Assembly: GCA_025966295.1 (NCBI GenBank)
Contig: JAOPVD010000073.1
Coordinates: 1 to 13,547, forward strand
DNA length: 13,547 bases
Direction: 5' to 3'
Source: Frankiales bacterium
GTDB lineage: Bacteria; Actinomycetota; Actinomycetes; Mycobacteriales; SCTD01
The stretch's first letter is position 1; every line of letters begins with the position of its first letter. Positions 1 to 7,834 of this stretch are shown in pieces. A model generated the notes under the pieces. That model worked only from the letters and a program-made list of their open reading frames with translations, ran no database searches and had not been told where the DNA came from. The translations under genes and the position numbers were made by a program.

Positions 1-1276
1 CGCGCAGGCCGTGGCGGCCGGCGCGGTCGCGGTCCTCACCGACCCGGCCGGCGCCACCGGCCTCGCCGCCCCGGCGCTGGTGGTGGCCGACCCCCGGCAG
101 GTCCTGGGCGAGGTGGCGTCCTGGGTGCACGGCCGGCCGTCCGAGGCCCTGACCGTCCTCGGCGTCACCGGCACCAACGGCAAGACCACCAGCGCCTTCC
201 TGCTCGAGGCCGGGCTGCGCGCCGCCGGCCGGTCCACCGGCCTGCTCGGCACGGTCGTCACCCGGATCGGCCAGGACGCGGTGCCCAGCGTGCGCACCAC
301 CCCCGAGGCGACCGACCTGCACGCGCTGTTCGCGGTGATGCGGGAGCGCGGGGTCGACGCGGTGGCCATGGAGGTCAGCAGCCACGCCCTGGCGTACGGC
401 CGGGTCGACGGCGTCCGCTTCGACGTGTCGGTGTTCACCAACCTCTCGCAGGACCACCTGGACTTCCACGCCTCGATGGAGGACTACTTCGCCGCCAAGG
501 CGTCGCTGTTCACCCCCGCCCGCACCGCGCGGGGCGTCGTCAACGCCGACGACCAGGCCGGTCGGCGGCTGCTGGCCGCCGCCGCCGTGCCGGTGGCGTC
601 GTACGGCGAGGCCGGTGACTGGCGGGCCGTCGAGGTCGAGCTCCGTCCCGACGGCAGCCGCTTCCGGCTGCTCGGCCCGGGGGTCGACGTGCCGGCCGCG
701 GTCCGGCTGCCCGGCGCCTTCAACGTCAGCAACGCGGTGGGGGCCCTGGCCGCGCTGGTCACCGCTGGGGTGCCGGTCGAGGACGCCGTACGCGGGATCG
801 CCCAGCTGCCAGGGGTTCCGGGCCGGATGGAGCGGGTCGACGCCGGCCAGCCGTTCGCCGCGCTCGTCGACTACGCGCACACCCCCGACGCGGTCGAGAC
901 GCTGCTGCGGACGGTCCGCGAGGTGACCGCCGGCCGGGTCATCGTGGTGCTCGGGTGCGGCGGTGACCGGGACCGCGGGAAGCGGCCCCTGATGGGCCGG
1001 GCCGCGGTCGAGGGCGCGGACCTGGCGGTGCTCACCAGCGACAACCCGCGCAGCGAGGACCCGCTCGCGATCCTGGCCGAGATGCAGCAGCCCGGTGCGG
1101 TCGTCGAGCCGGACCGCCGCGCCGCCATCGCCCTCGCCGTCGCCGAGGCCCGGCCGGGCGACACGGTCGTCGTCGCCGGCAAGGGCCACGAGACCGGCCA
1201 GGAGGCCGGCGGCGTGGTCACGCCGTTCGACGACCGCGAGGTGCTGCGCGCGGCGCTCGAGGGAGTGCGCGCGTGA
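1..1276 (+). CDS. murE: UDP-N-acetylmuramoyl-tripeptide synthetase MurE (meso-DAP type), 5' truncated by window edge
   Basis: MurE is the cytoplasmic ATP-dependent ligase that adds the third stem residue to UDP-MurNAc-L-Ala-D-Glu. The frame is open from the first complete codon at position 2 (AQAVAAGAVAVL, typical MurE N-domain text), so the GTG at 11 is internal and the true start lies upstream; about 420 of the usual ~500 residues are visible. Numbering from codon 11, the P-loop GTNGKTT is at 54-60 (nt 170-190). It is followed by TTPEATDLH, the EVSSHAL motif, NLSQDHLDFH and YFAAKASLF, which carries the lysine usually carbamylated. The C-domain has DNPRSEDP (344-351); DNPR is the known signature of meso-diaminopimelate specificity, as against the L-Lys type. 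AGKGHE is near the end. The stop overlaps the next start (GTGA, 1273-1276), implying coupling. Confidence 0.97.
   Translation, partial: AQAVAAGAVAVLTDPAGATGLAAPALVVADPRQVLGEVASWVHGRPSEALTVLGVTGTNGKTTSAFLLEAGLRAAGRSTGLLGTVVTRIGQDAVPSVRTTPEATDLHALFAVMRERGVDAVAMEVSSHALAYGRVDGVRFDVSVFTNLSQDHLDFHASMEDYFAAKASLFTPARTARGVVNADDQAGRRLLAAAAVPVASYGEAGDWRAVEVELRPDGSRFRLLGPGVDVPAAVRLPGAFNVSNAVGALAALVTAGVPVEDAVRGIAQLPGVPGRMERVDAGQPFAALVDYAHTPDAVETLLRTVREVTAGRVIVVLGCGGDRDRGKRPLMGRAAVEGADLAVLTSDNPRSEDPLAILAEMQQPGAVVEPDRRAAIALAVAEARPGDTVVVAGKGHETGQEAGGVVTPFDDREVLRAALEGVRA
165..191 (+). repeat. 27-nt direct repeat, copy 1 (murE P-loop; copy 2 at 3045-3071 in murD)
   Basis: These 27 bases are identical to 3045-3071, 2880 bp away. 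Both copies encode TGTNGKTT, the ATP-binding loop of a Mur ligase, so the identity most likely reflects a shared motif plus strong codon bias. It is in the same orientation and could in principle support deletion between copies. Confidence 0.6.
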
Positions 1277-1644
1277 AGCTGCTGTCCGCGGTGCCCGCGG
1301 TGCCCGACCTGCGGGCCGCGCTGCGCGACCTGGCTGTCGCCAGCGACGGCAAGGCGCACCGCACCTATGCCGTGCTCGGGACCGTCCCGGGCGCCAGCCG
1401 TGAGGAGCTCATGGACCTCGGACGCTTCCTCGTCCGCCTCGACATCACCTCGCTCGTGGTCGTCGGCGACGCCGGTCCGGTGCACGCCGGCGCGGTGCTC
1501 GAGGGCTCGTGGGGCGCCGAGTCGCGGCACCTGCCGTCCGAACAGGACGCCCTCGCGCTGCTGCGCGCGGAGCTCGCCGATGACGACGTGGTGCTCGTCG
1601 CCGGGCTGCCCGCCGTCCTGACCGCGCTCGGGGGAGCCGCATGA
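1273..1644 (+). CDS. MurF-like C-terminal-domain-only protein (truncated murF in the dcw slot)
   Basis: This 123-residue protein sits where full-length murF (about 450-480 aa) is expected, between murE and mraY. From about residue 11 (PDLRAALRDLA, then RTYAVLG, LVVVGD, ALALLRAEL and DDVVLVAG) it follows the MurF C-terminal (Mur ligase C) domain from the NPxSxRAAL helix to the last strand. The N-terminal UDP-MurNAc-binding domain and the central ATPase domain with GTNGKT are absent, so it cannot be a ligase alone. Positions that family consensus keeps are changed: the NANP lead-in is lost, EMxELG reads TVPGAS, EEHxxxG reads EELMDLG, and the terminal VLVK(G/A)SR reads VLVAGLP. Yet the frame is intact, codon use matches its neighbours, and it overlaps murE (GTGA, GTG start at 1273) and mraY (ATGA) by 4 nt. 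Decay by frameshift is therefore not seen. Family identity is inferred from pattern and position; function is unknown, and a functional MurF should exist elsewhere. Confidence 0.65.
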   Translation: MKLLSAVPAVPDLRAALRDLAVASDGKAHRTYAVLGTVPGASREELMDLGRFLVRLDITSLVVVGDAGPVHAGAVLEGSWGAESRHLPSEQDALALLRAELADDDVVLVAGLPAVLTALGGAA

Positions 1645-2726
1645 TCTCCGTGCTCGTCGCCGCCATGACGGCGCTGGTGCTCAGCCTGCTCGGCACCCCG
1701 CTGGTGGTGAAGCTGTTCCGCCGGCGGGGCTACGGCCAGGAGATCCGCGAGGACGGCCCGGCCAGCCACGCCACCAAGCGCGGCACCCCCACCATGGGCG
1801 GCACCGTCATCATCCTGGCCACCCTCGCCGGGTACGGCGTCGCGCACCTGCTCGCGCTCCGGAACCCGGGCCGCGGGCCGACCGCCAGCGGGCTGCTCGT
1901 GCTCGGGCTGATGACCTCGCTGGGTGTCGTCGGGTTCCTCGACGACTTCATCAAGATCCGCAAGCAGCGCTCGCTGGGGCTCACCGCGCTCGCCAAGTTC
2001 GGCGGCCAGCTGGTGACCGGCGTCGGCTTCGGCATCCTGGCCCTGCAGTTCCGGAACGAGACGACCGGCCTGACGCCCGCCTCCACGCACCTGTCGTTCG
2101 TCCGCGACTACGCCGGCCTCGGGTTGGGCACCGCCGGCTTCGTGCTGTTCGCCTACCTGATGGTGACGGCCACCTCCAACGCCGTGAACCTCACCGACGG
2201 GCTGGACGGGTTGGCGTCCGGCGCCGCGGTGATGGTGCTGGCGTCCTACGTGATCATCGCGTTCTGGCAGTTCGGCAACGCCTGCACGCTCAAGGCCACG
2301 GACAACTGCTACCAGGCCCGCGACCCGCTCGACGTCGCGCTGGTGGCGGCCGCCGCGATGGGGGCGTGCTTCGGGTTCCTGTGGTGGAACGCCTCCCCGG
2401 CCAAGATCTTCATGGGCGACACCGGCTCGCTGGCGCTCGGCGGGCTGCTGGCCGGCATCGCGATCGTGACCCGCACCGAGCTGCTGCTCATCGTGCTCGG
2501 CGGGCTGTTCGTGGTCGAGACGCTGTCGGTCATCATCCAGATCGGGTTCTTCAAGATGACCCGCAAACGGGTGTTCAACATGGCCCCGATCCACCACCAC
2601 TTCGAGCTGGCCGGGTGGGTGGAGAACACCGTCATCGTGCGGTTCTGGATCATCGCCGGCCTGGGGGTGGCGTTCGGCCTCGGGCTGTTCTACGCGGAGT
2701 TCCTCTCGAACGGCTCGCTGCGCTGA
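1641..2726 (+). CDS. mraY: Phospho-N-acetylmuramoyl-pentapeptide-transferase MraY
   Basis: MraY is the integral membrane enzyme that moves phospho-MurNAc-pentapeptide from UDP onto undecaprenyl phosphate, making lipid I. At 361 aa it has the normal family length (about 360) and is hydrophobic throughout, consistent with ten membrane helices. Signature motifs are all present: GTPTMGG (48-54), the Asp pair in FLDDF (D101-D102), NLTDGLDGLA (183-192), FMGDTGSLALGG with D260, and APIHHHFE with the His triplet at 318-320. Two cysteines in ACTLKATDNCYQ lie in a loop after a helix; a similar pair is, from memory, common in actinobacterial MraY. The ATG at 1641 overlaps the stop of the MurF-like gene (ATGA), and the stop overlaps murD as TGATG (2724-2728). 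No key residue is missing. Confidence 0.98.
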   Translation: MISVLVAAMTALVLSLLGTPLVVKLFRRRGYGQEIREDGPASHATKRGTPTMGGTVIILATLAGYGVAHLLALRNPGRGPTASGLLVLGLMTSLGVVGFLDDFIKIRKQRSLGLTALAKFGGQLVTGVGFGILALQFRNETTGLTPASTHLSFVRDYAGLGLGTAGFVLFAYLMVTATSNAVNLTDGLDGLASGAAVMVLASYVIIAFWQFGNACTLKATDNCYQARDPLDVALVAAAAMGACFGFLWWNASPAKIFMGDTGSLALGGLLAGIAIVTRTELLLIVLGGLFVVETLSVIIQIGFFKMTRKRVFNMAPIHHHFELAGWVENTVIVRFWIIAGLGVAFGLGLFYAEFLSNGSLR

Positions 2727-4078
2727 TGCCGGCGTTCGACGGGGTCCCGGTCGTGGTCGCCGGCGCCGGGGTGTCGGGCGCCGCGGCGGCCCGGGCGCTG
2801 CGGGACCTGCGGGCCCGGGTCACGGTCGTCGACGGCGACCCGGCGGCCCGCGAGCGGCTGGCCGAGGAGGGCTTCGCGACCGCGACGGCGCTGCCCCCGG
2901 AGCTGGCCCTCGTCGTCACCTCGCCGGGCTTCCGGCCGACCGCGCAGCTGCTCGTCGAGGCGGCGGCCCGCGGCGTCGAGGTGATCGGCGAGGTGGAGCT
3001 GGCCTGGCGGCTCCGCGGCCCGGGGGCGGCGCCCTGGCTGGCCCTCACCGGCACCAACGGCAAGACCACCACCGTGAAGATGCTCGAGGCGATGCTGGCG
3101 GCCGCCGGTCACCGCACCGTCGCGGCCGGCAACGTCGGCCTGCCGTTGCTCGACGCGGTGCTCGCCCCGACGCCGTACGACGTGCTGGCGGTGGAGCTGT
3201 CGAGCTTCCAGCTGCACTGGTCCTCGACGGTCCGCCCGCACACCGGCGCGATCCTCAACCTGGCCGACGACCACACCGACTGGCACGGCTCGTTCCAGGA
3301 CTACGCGCTGGCGAAGGCGCGGGTCCTGGACGCCGACGTCTCGCTGGGCAACGCCGACGACGCGGCCGTCCGCACGCTGCTCGACCGGGCCCGCGGCCGG
3401 CGGGTGGCGTTCACCCTCCGGACCCCGCGGGCCGACGAGGTCGGGGTCGTCGAGCACCTGCTCGTCGACCGCGCCTTCCCGGACGTGCCGGGCGAGGCCA
3501 CCGAGCTGGCGACGCTCGACGACGTGGGCGTGCCCGGTGACCACAACGTGGCGAACGCCCTCGCCGCCGCCGCGATGGCCCGCTCGTTCGGCGTACCGGC
3601 CACGGCGGTGCGCGACGGGCTGCGCGCCTTCACCCCGGAGCCGCACCGCAACGCCCTGGTCGCGGTCATCGACGGCGTCGCCTGGGTCGACGACAGCAAG
3701 GCCACCAACCCGCACGCCGCAGCCGCGTCGCTGGCCTCCTACGCGCCGGTCGTCTGGGTGGCCGGCGGGCTGCTCAAGGGCGCCGACGTCGACGACCTGG
3801 TCCGACAGGCCGCGCCGCGGCTGCGGGCCGCCGTACTGCTGGGGACAGACCGTGCTGTCCTCCGCGACGCCCTGGCGCGACACGCCCCCGAGATCCCCGT
3901 CGTCGAGGTGACCCGGCTCGACACTGGAGCCATGCAGGAGGTCGTCGAGGCGGCCCGGTCCCTCGCGCGGCCGGGCGACACCGTGCTGCTCGCCCCCGCT
4001 GCCGCCTCCATGGACTGCTTCGCTGACTACAAGCAGCGCGGGGACCTGTTCGCCGCCGCCGCGCAGGCGCCCGCGTGA
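2726..4078 (+). CDS. murD: UDP-N-acetylmuramoyl-L-alanine--D-glutamate ligase MurD
   Basis: MurD is the cytoplasmic ligase that adds D-Glu to UDP-MurNAc-L-Ala using ATP. I chose the ATG at 2726, which shares one base with the mraY stop. The frame stays open upstream to 2366, but that extension only shadows mraY and carries no family similarity. The resulting 450 aa is normal. Domain 1 has a Rossmann-like VVVAGAGVSG (9-18). Domain 2 has the P-loop GTNGKTT (109-115), VELSSFQL, and NLADDHTDWHGSFQDYALAKARVL with the carbamylatable Lys region. Domain 3 has VDDSKATN (D322, D323, S324, K325) and AGGLLKG, ending APAAASMDCFADYKQRGD, the actinobacterial version of the SPACASFD-F--YE-RGD motif. It overlaps ftsW by 4 nt (GTGA, 4075-4078). 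Confidence 0.97.
   Translation: MPAFDGVPVVVAGAGVSGAAAARALRDLRARVTVVDGDPAARERLAEEGFATATALPPELALVVTSPGFRPTAQLLVEAAARGVEVIGEVELAWRLRGPGAAPWLALTGTNGKTTTVKMLEAMLAAAGHRTVAAGNVGLPLLDAVLAPTPYDVLAVELSSFQLHWSSTVRPHTGAILNLADDHTDWHGSFQDYALAKARVLDADVSLGNADDAAVRTLLDRARGRRVAFTLRTPRADEVGVVEHLLVDRAFPDVPGEATELATLDDVGVPGDHNVANALAAAAMARSFGVPATAVRDGLRAFTPEPHRNALVAVIDGVAWVDDSKATNPHAAAASLASYAPVVWVAGGLLKGADVDDLVRQAAPRLRAAVLLGTDRAVLRDALARHAPEIPVVEVTRLDTGAMQEVVEAARSLARPGDTVLLAPAAASMDCFADYKQRGDLFAAAAQAPA
3045..3071 (+). repeat. 27-nt direct repeat, copy 2 (murD P-loop)
   Basis: This is identical to 165-191 in murE, spanning the murD P-loop codons. The flanking bases diverge at once on both sides, which fits convergence on a conserved motif rather than recent duplication. 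Confidence 0.6.
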
Positions 4079-5379
4079 CGACGGTCGCCGGCACCAGCGT
4101 CCGCCGCAGCACCGCAGCCACCCGCACGTCGGTCCTGCAGCGGCCGCTGGCGTCGTACTACCTGGTGCTCGTCAGCACCGGCCTGCTGCTGGCCATCGGC
4201 TTCGTGATGGTGCTGTCGGCCTCGAGCGTCCGGGCCTACGCCACCTACGGCAACTCCTACGCCATCGCCCTCAAGCAGGGCATCTTCATCGGCGTCGGGC
4301 TGCTGGCCCTGTTCGTCGCCGCCCGGGTCCCCGCCCCGGTCTGGCGCAAGCTGGGCGCGCCGTTGCTGCTGGTCTCGATAGCGCTGCTGGTGGTCGTCCT
4401 CATCCCCGGCGTCGGCCGCAACGTGGACGGCGCGACCCGGTGGATCGCGCTGCCGGGCGGTTTCAACCTGCAGCCCAGCGAGCTGGCGAAGCTCGGCGTG
4501 GCGCTGTGGGGCGCCGACCTGCTGGTCCGCAAGCGCAAGTTGCTGGGCGACTGGAAGCACCTGCTCATCCCGCTGGTGCCGGTGACCGGCCTGGTGACCG
4601 TCCTCGTCATGCTCGAGCCGGACATGGGTACGACGATCGTCGTCACGTCGATCCTGATGTCGCTGCTGTGGGTGGTCGGCGCGCCCGGACGGGTCTTCGG
4701 CGGGCTGCTGGTGGGCGCGCTCAGCCTCGGCCTCGTGATGGCCGTCGCGGAGCCCTACCGGCTGGCCCGCATCGTCGGCTTCCTGGACCCGTGCGCCGCG
4801 CACATGCGCCTTGACCGGGGCTTCCAGGCCTGTCAGGGGCTGATGGCGCTGGACGCCGGCGGCTGGTTCGGCCTCGGTCTGGGTGCCGGCCGGGAGAAGT
4901 GGGCCGGCGGGCTGCCCAACCCCTACACCGACTACGTCTTCGCCATCGTCGGCGAGGAGCTCGGCCTGCTCGGCACCCTGACCGTGCTGCTGCTGTTCAC
5001 GATCCTCACCTACGCCGGCGTGCGGATCGCCAAGCGCACCACCGACCCGTTCTCGCGGCTCGCCGCGTCGGCCATCACCATCTGGATCGCCGTGCAGGCG
5101 CTCGTCAACATTGGCACCGTCGTCGGGCTGGTGCCGATCACCGGCATCCCGCTGCCGCTGATCTCCTTCGGCGGCTCGGCCCTCATCTCCACCCTCCTCA
5201 GCGTCGGGATGCTGCTGTCGTTCGCCCGCAACGAGCCGGGGGCGCAGCAGGCCCTCGCCGCCCGGCACGGCCGGGTCCGGACCCTGCTGACCCGACGCTC
5301 GCCGGCCCCGACGTCCGTCCCGCGGCAGCGGAGCCGGAGCTCCGCGCCGGCCCGCCGGCCCGTCTCGCGCAAGCGGTGA
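4075..5379 (+). CDS. ftsW: Septal SEDS peptidoglycan glycosyltransferase FtsW
   Basis: FtsW is the SEDS-family membrane polymerase that builds septal glycan strands from lipid II together with its class B PBP partner (FtsI, probably encoded upstream of this window). The 434-residue protein shows about ten hydrophobic segments between residues ~25 and ~390. SEDS signatures include GATRWI, QPSELAKL, EPDMGTT, GLGLGAGREKW, PNPYTDYVFAIVGEELG with the essential Asp as D286, and the GIPLPLISFGGSALIS motif. Residues 397-434 form a strongly basic cytoplasmic tail (12 Arg and 1 Lys, no Asp or Glu). The large loop before the TD motif holds C240 and C253. Start GTG 4075 overlaps the murD stop; the stop overlaps murG as GTGA. 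RodA is excluded by position in the dcw cluster. Confidence 0.96.
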   Translation: MTTVAGTSVRRSTAATRTSVLQRPLASYYLVLVSTGLLLAIGFVMVLSASSVRAYATYGNSYAIALKQGIFIGVGLLALFVAARVPAPVWRKLGAPLLLVSIALLVVVLIPGVGRNVDGATRWIALPGGFNLQPSELAKLGVALWGADLLVRKRKLLGDWKHLLIPLVPVTGLVTVLVMLEPDMGTTIVVTSILMSLLWVVGAPGRVFGGLLVGALSLGLVMAVAEPYRLARIVGFLDPCAAHMRLDRGFQACQGLMALDAGGWFGLGLGAGREKWAGGLPNPYTDYVFAIVGEELGLLGTLTVLLLFTILTYAGVRIAKRTTDPFSRLAASAITIWIAVQALVNIGTVVGLVPITGIPLPLISFGGSALISTLLSVGMLLSFARNEPGAQQALAARHGRVRTLLTRRSPAPTSVPRQRSRSSAPARRPVSRKR

Positions 5380-6461
5380 CCGTGCACGTCGTGGTCGCCG
5401 GAGGCGGCTCGGCCGGGCACGTCGAGCCGATGATGAACACCGCCGATGCCCTGCGGCGCAGGGACTCCACCGTCGAGGTCTCGGCCCTGGGCACCGCCGA
5501 GGGCCTCGAGGCCCGGCTGGTGCCGCTGCGCGGCTACCCCCTGGCCGTCGTGCCGAAGGTGCCGCTGCCGCGCCGCCCCGGCCTGGACCTGCTGCGGGTC
5601 CCCGGCCGGCTGCGGGCCGCCGTGCAGGCGGCCGGCGCCCACCTCGACGCGGTGGACGCCTCGGTCGTCGTCGGCTTCGGTGGCTACGTCTCCGTCCCGG
5701 CCTACCTGGCGGCCCGCAAGCGCCGTACGCCGATCGTCGTGCACGAGGCCAACGCCCGGGCCGGCCTCGCGAACCGGCTGGGTGCGCGCTTCGCCGCGGC
5801 CGTTGCCACCGCCGTCGACGGCACCGGCCTCCCGGGGGCGCAGGTGGTCGGGATCCCGCTGCGCCAGGCGATCTCGCAGCTCGACCGCGCCGCGGGCCGC
5901 GCTGCCGCCCGGGCCGCCTTCGGGCTCTCCGACGGGCCGGTGCTGCTCGTCACCGGGGGCTCGCAGGGCGCCCGCCGGATCAACGACGCGGTGGTGCAGG
6001 CCGCCCCCGCGCTGGCCGCCGCCGGGGTGCAGGTGCTGCACGTGACCGGCCCCAAGCAGGCCGCGGCGGTGCGCGCCGCCCTCGGGGCGGCGCCCGGCAC
6101 GCACCACGTCCTGGACTACGTGGACGGCATGGACCAGGCCTACGCCGCCGCCGACCTGGTGCTCTGCCGCGCCGGCGCGATGACCTGCGCCGAGCTGGGG
6201 GCCGTCGGGCTGCCCGCGGTGTTCGTGCCGCTGCCGATCGGCAACGGCGAGCAGGCGCTGAACGCCCGGCCGCTCGTCGAGGCCGGCGCCGGGCTGCTCG
6301 TCGACGACGCCGCCCTCGACGCCGCCTACCTCACCGGCACCGTGCTGCCGCTGCTGCGCGACGCGCCCCGGCTGGCCCGGCTGGCGCAGGCGGCCCGGTC
6401 GCTCGGGCACCGGGACGCCGACGACGCCCTCGCTGCCATCGTGCTGGGGGCTGCGCGATGA
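5376..6461 (+). CDS. murG: UDP-N-acetylglucosamine--lipid I GlcNAc transferase MurG
   Basis: MurG is the peripheral membrane GT-B glycosyltransferase that adds GlcNAc to lipid I to form lipid II. I start it at GTG 5376, which overlaps the ftsW stop (GTGA) and gives MTVHVVVAGGGSAGH; GTG 5382 is an alternative two codons later. The product is 361 aa, a normal length. The N-domain has the first G-loop GGGSAGH (9-15), VVGFGGYVSVPA and HEANARAGLANR. The C-domain has TGGSQGARRIND (from T193), CRAGAMTCAELG (E273) and the UDP-GlcNAc-contacting run IGNGEQALNA (289-297). The usual TGNP-type text is here VGIPLRQ, as in other high-GC actinobacteria. Its stop overlaps murC (ATGA, 6458-6461). Confidence 0.97.
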   Translation: MTVHVVVAGGGSAGHVEPMMNTADALRRRDSTVEVSALGTAEGLEARLVPLRGYPLAVVPKVPLPRRPGLDLLRVPGRLRAAVQAAGAHLDAVDASVVVGFGGYVSVPAYLAARKRRTPIVVHEANARAGLANRLGARFAAAVATAVDGTGLPGAQVVGIPLRQAISQLDRAAGRAAARAAFGLSDGPVLLVTGGSQGARRINDAVVQAAPALAAAGVQVLHVTGPKQAAAVRAALGAAPGTHHVLDYVDGMDQAYAAADLVLCRAGAMTCAELGAVGLPAVFVPLPIGNGEQALNARPLVEAGAGLLVDDAALDAAYLTGTVLPLLRDAPRLARLAQAARSLGHRDADDALAAIVLGAAR

Positions 6462-7834
6462 GCCGGGTGCACCTGGTCGGCATCGGCGGCGCCGGCATGA
6501 GCGGCATCGCCCGGGTGCTGCTGGCCCGCGGCACCGCGGTCTCGGGCAGCGACGCCAAGGACTCGCTGGCCGTCTCGGCGCTGCGGGCGCTCGGCGCCGA
6601 GGTGCACGTCGGGCACGACGCGGCCCACGTCGTGGGGGCCGGCACCGTCGTGGTGTCCACCGCGATCCGGGAGAGCAACCCCGAGCTGGCGGCCGCCCGG
6701 GCTACCGGCATCCGGGTGCTCAAGCGCGCCGAGGCCCTCGCCGAGCTGCTCGTCGGCCACCGCGCGGTCGCGGTCGCCGGCACGCACGGCAAGACCTCCA
6801 CGACCTCCATGCTCACCGTCGCGGCCCAGCACTGCGGGGTCGACCCGTCGTTCGCCATCGGCGGCGACCTCAACGAGGCCGGCAGCAACGCCCACCACGG
6901 CAGCGGCGACCTGTTCGTCGTGGAGGCCGACGAGAGCGACGGGTCGTTCCTGGTCTACCGGCCGCACGCCGCGATCGTCACCAACGTCGAGCCCGACCAC
7001 CTCGACCACCACGGCTCGGCCGAGGCCTACGCGCAGGCCTTCCGGGACTTCGTGCGGACCGTGTCTCCCGACGGGTTCCTCGTCGTCAGCGCCGACGACC
7101 CGGGCGCGGTGGCGCTCACCGCGTTCGCCCGCGAGCGCGGCATCGACGTCCGCACCTACGGCACCGCGGCCGACGCCGACCTGCGGCTGGACCGCTTGCG
7201 CACCAGCGGTTCCACGTCGTCCTACGACGCCGTGCTGCAAGGGCGACGGATCGGGCAGGTGCAGCTGCAGGTCCCCGGCGAGCACATGGCGCGCAACAGC
7301 GCCGCGGCGCTGCTCACGGCGATCGGGCTGGGGCTGTCCGGCGCCCAGGTCGTCGAGGGCCTGGCCGGGTTCACCGGGGTGCGGCGCCGCATGGAGCTCA
7401 AGGGCAGCGCCGGCGGGGTCCGGGTCTACGACGACTACGCCCACCACCCGACCGAGGTGCGCGCGCAGCTCACCGCTGCCCGTGGGATGACCGGCGGTGG
7501 CCGGCTGGTCGCGGTCTTCCAGCCCCACATGTACTCGCGGACGGCGGCCTTCGCCGACGGGTTCGGACAGGCCCTGGCGCTCGCCGACGAGGTCGTCGTC
7601 ATGGACGTCTACGGCGCCCGCGAGGACCCGATGCCGGGCGTCAGCGGCGCGCTCGTCGCGTCGGCGGTGCGGCTGCCGGAGCACCGGGTGCTGTTCGAGC
7701 CGTCGTGGTCCGCCGTCCCGGAGGCCGTGGTCGCGCGGGTGTCCGCTGGCGACCTCGTCGTGACGCTCGGGGCCGGTGACGTGACCCAGATCGGGCCGGA
7801 AGTGCTGCGGCTGCTCGCCGGCGGTGCACCGTGA
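6458..7834 (+). CDS. murC: UDP-N-acetylmuramate--L-alanine ligase MurC
   Basis: MurC is the first Mur ligase, attaching L-Ala to UDP-MurNAc with ATP in the cytoplasm. The 458 aa length is standard. Motifs in order: the N-terminal UDP-sugar loop GIGGAGMSGIA (8-18), GSD at about 29-31, P-loop GTHGKTS (108-114), EADESDGSFL (156-165), TNVEPDHLDHHGS, and a central region ending in GEHMARNSAAAL. The C-domain has VYDDYAHHPTEV (H329-H330), FQPHMYSRTAAF and a closing TLGAGDVTQIG. All expected catalytic text is intact, in contrast to the MurF-like gene upstream. The start overlaps murG by 4 nt and the stop overlaps ftsQ by 4 nt (GTGA, 7831-7834). Confidence 0.98.
   Translation: MSRVHLVGIGGAGMSGIARVLLARGTAVSGSDAKDSLAVSALRALGAEVHVGHDAAHVVGAGTVVVSTAIRESNPELAAARATGIRVLKRAEALAELLVGHRAVAVAGTHGKTSTTSMLTVAAQHCGVDPSFAIGGDLNEAGSNAHHGSGDLFVVEADESDGSFLVYRPHAAIVTNVEPDHLDHHGSAEAYAQAFRDFVRTVSPDGFLVVSADDPGAVALTAFARERGIDVRTYGTAADADLRLDRLRTSGSTSSYDAVLQGRRIGQVQLQVPGEHMARNSAAALLTAIGLGLSGAQVVEGLAGFTGVRRRMELKGSAGGVRVYDDYAHHPTEVRAQLTAARGMTGGGRLVAVFQPHMYSRTAAFADGFGQALALADEVVVMDVYGAREDPMPGVSGALVASAVRLPEHRVLFEPSWSAVPEAVVARVSAGDLVVTLGAGDVTQIGPEVLRLLAGGAP

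Noticed and set aside
2366..2725. Upstream in-frame extension of murD
   Set aside because: It lies wholly inside mraY in another frame and encodes Arg/His-rich text with no MurD similarity; ATG 2726 gives a normal-length MurD.
4899..5375. Upstream in-frame extension of murG
   Set aside because: It is a shadow of the ftsW 3' half. GTG 5376 sits on the GTGA overlap and starts the GGGSAGH N-terminus at the usual distance.
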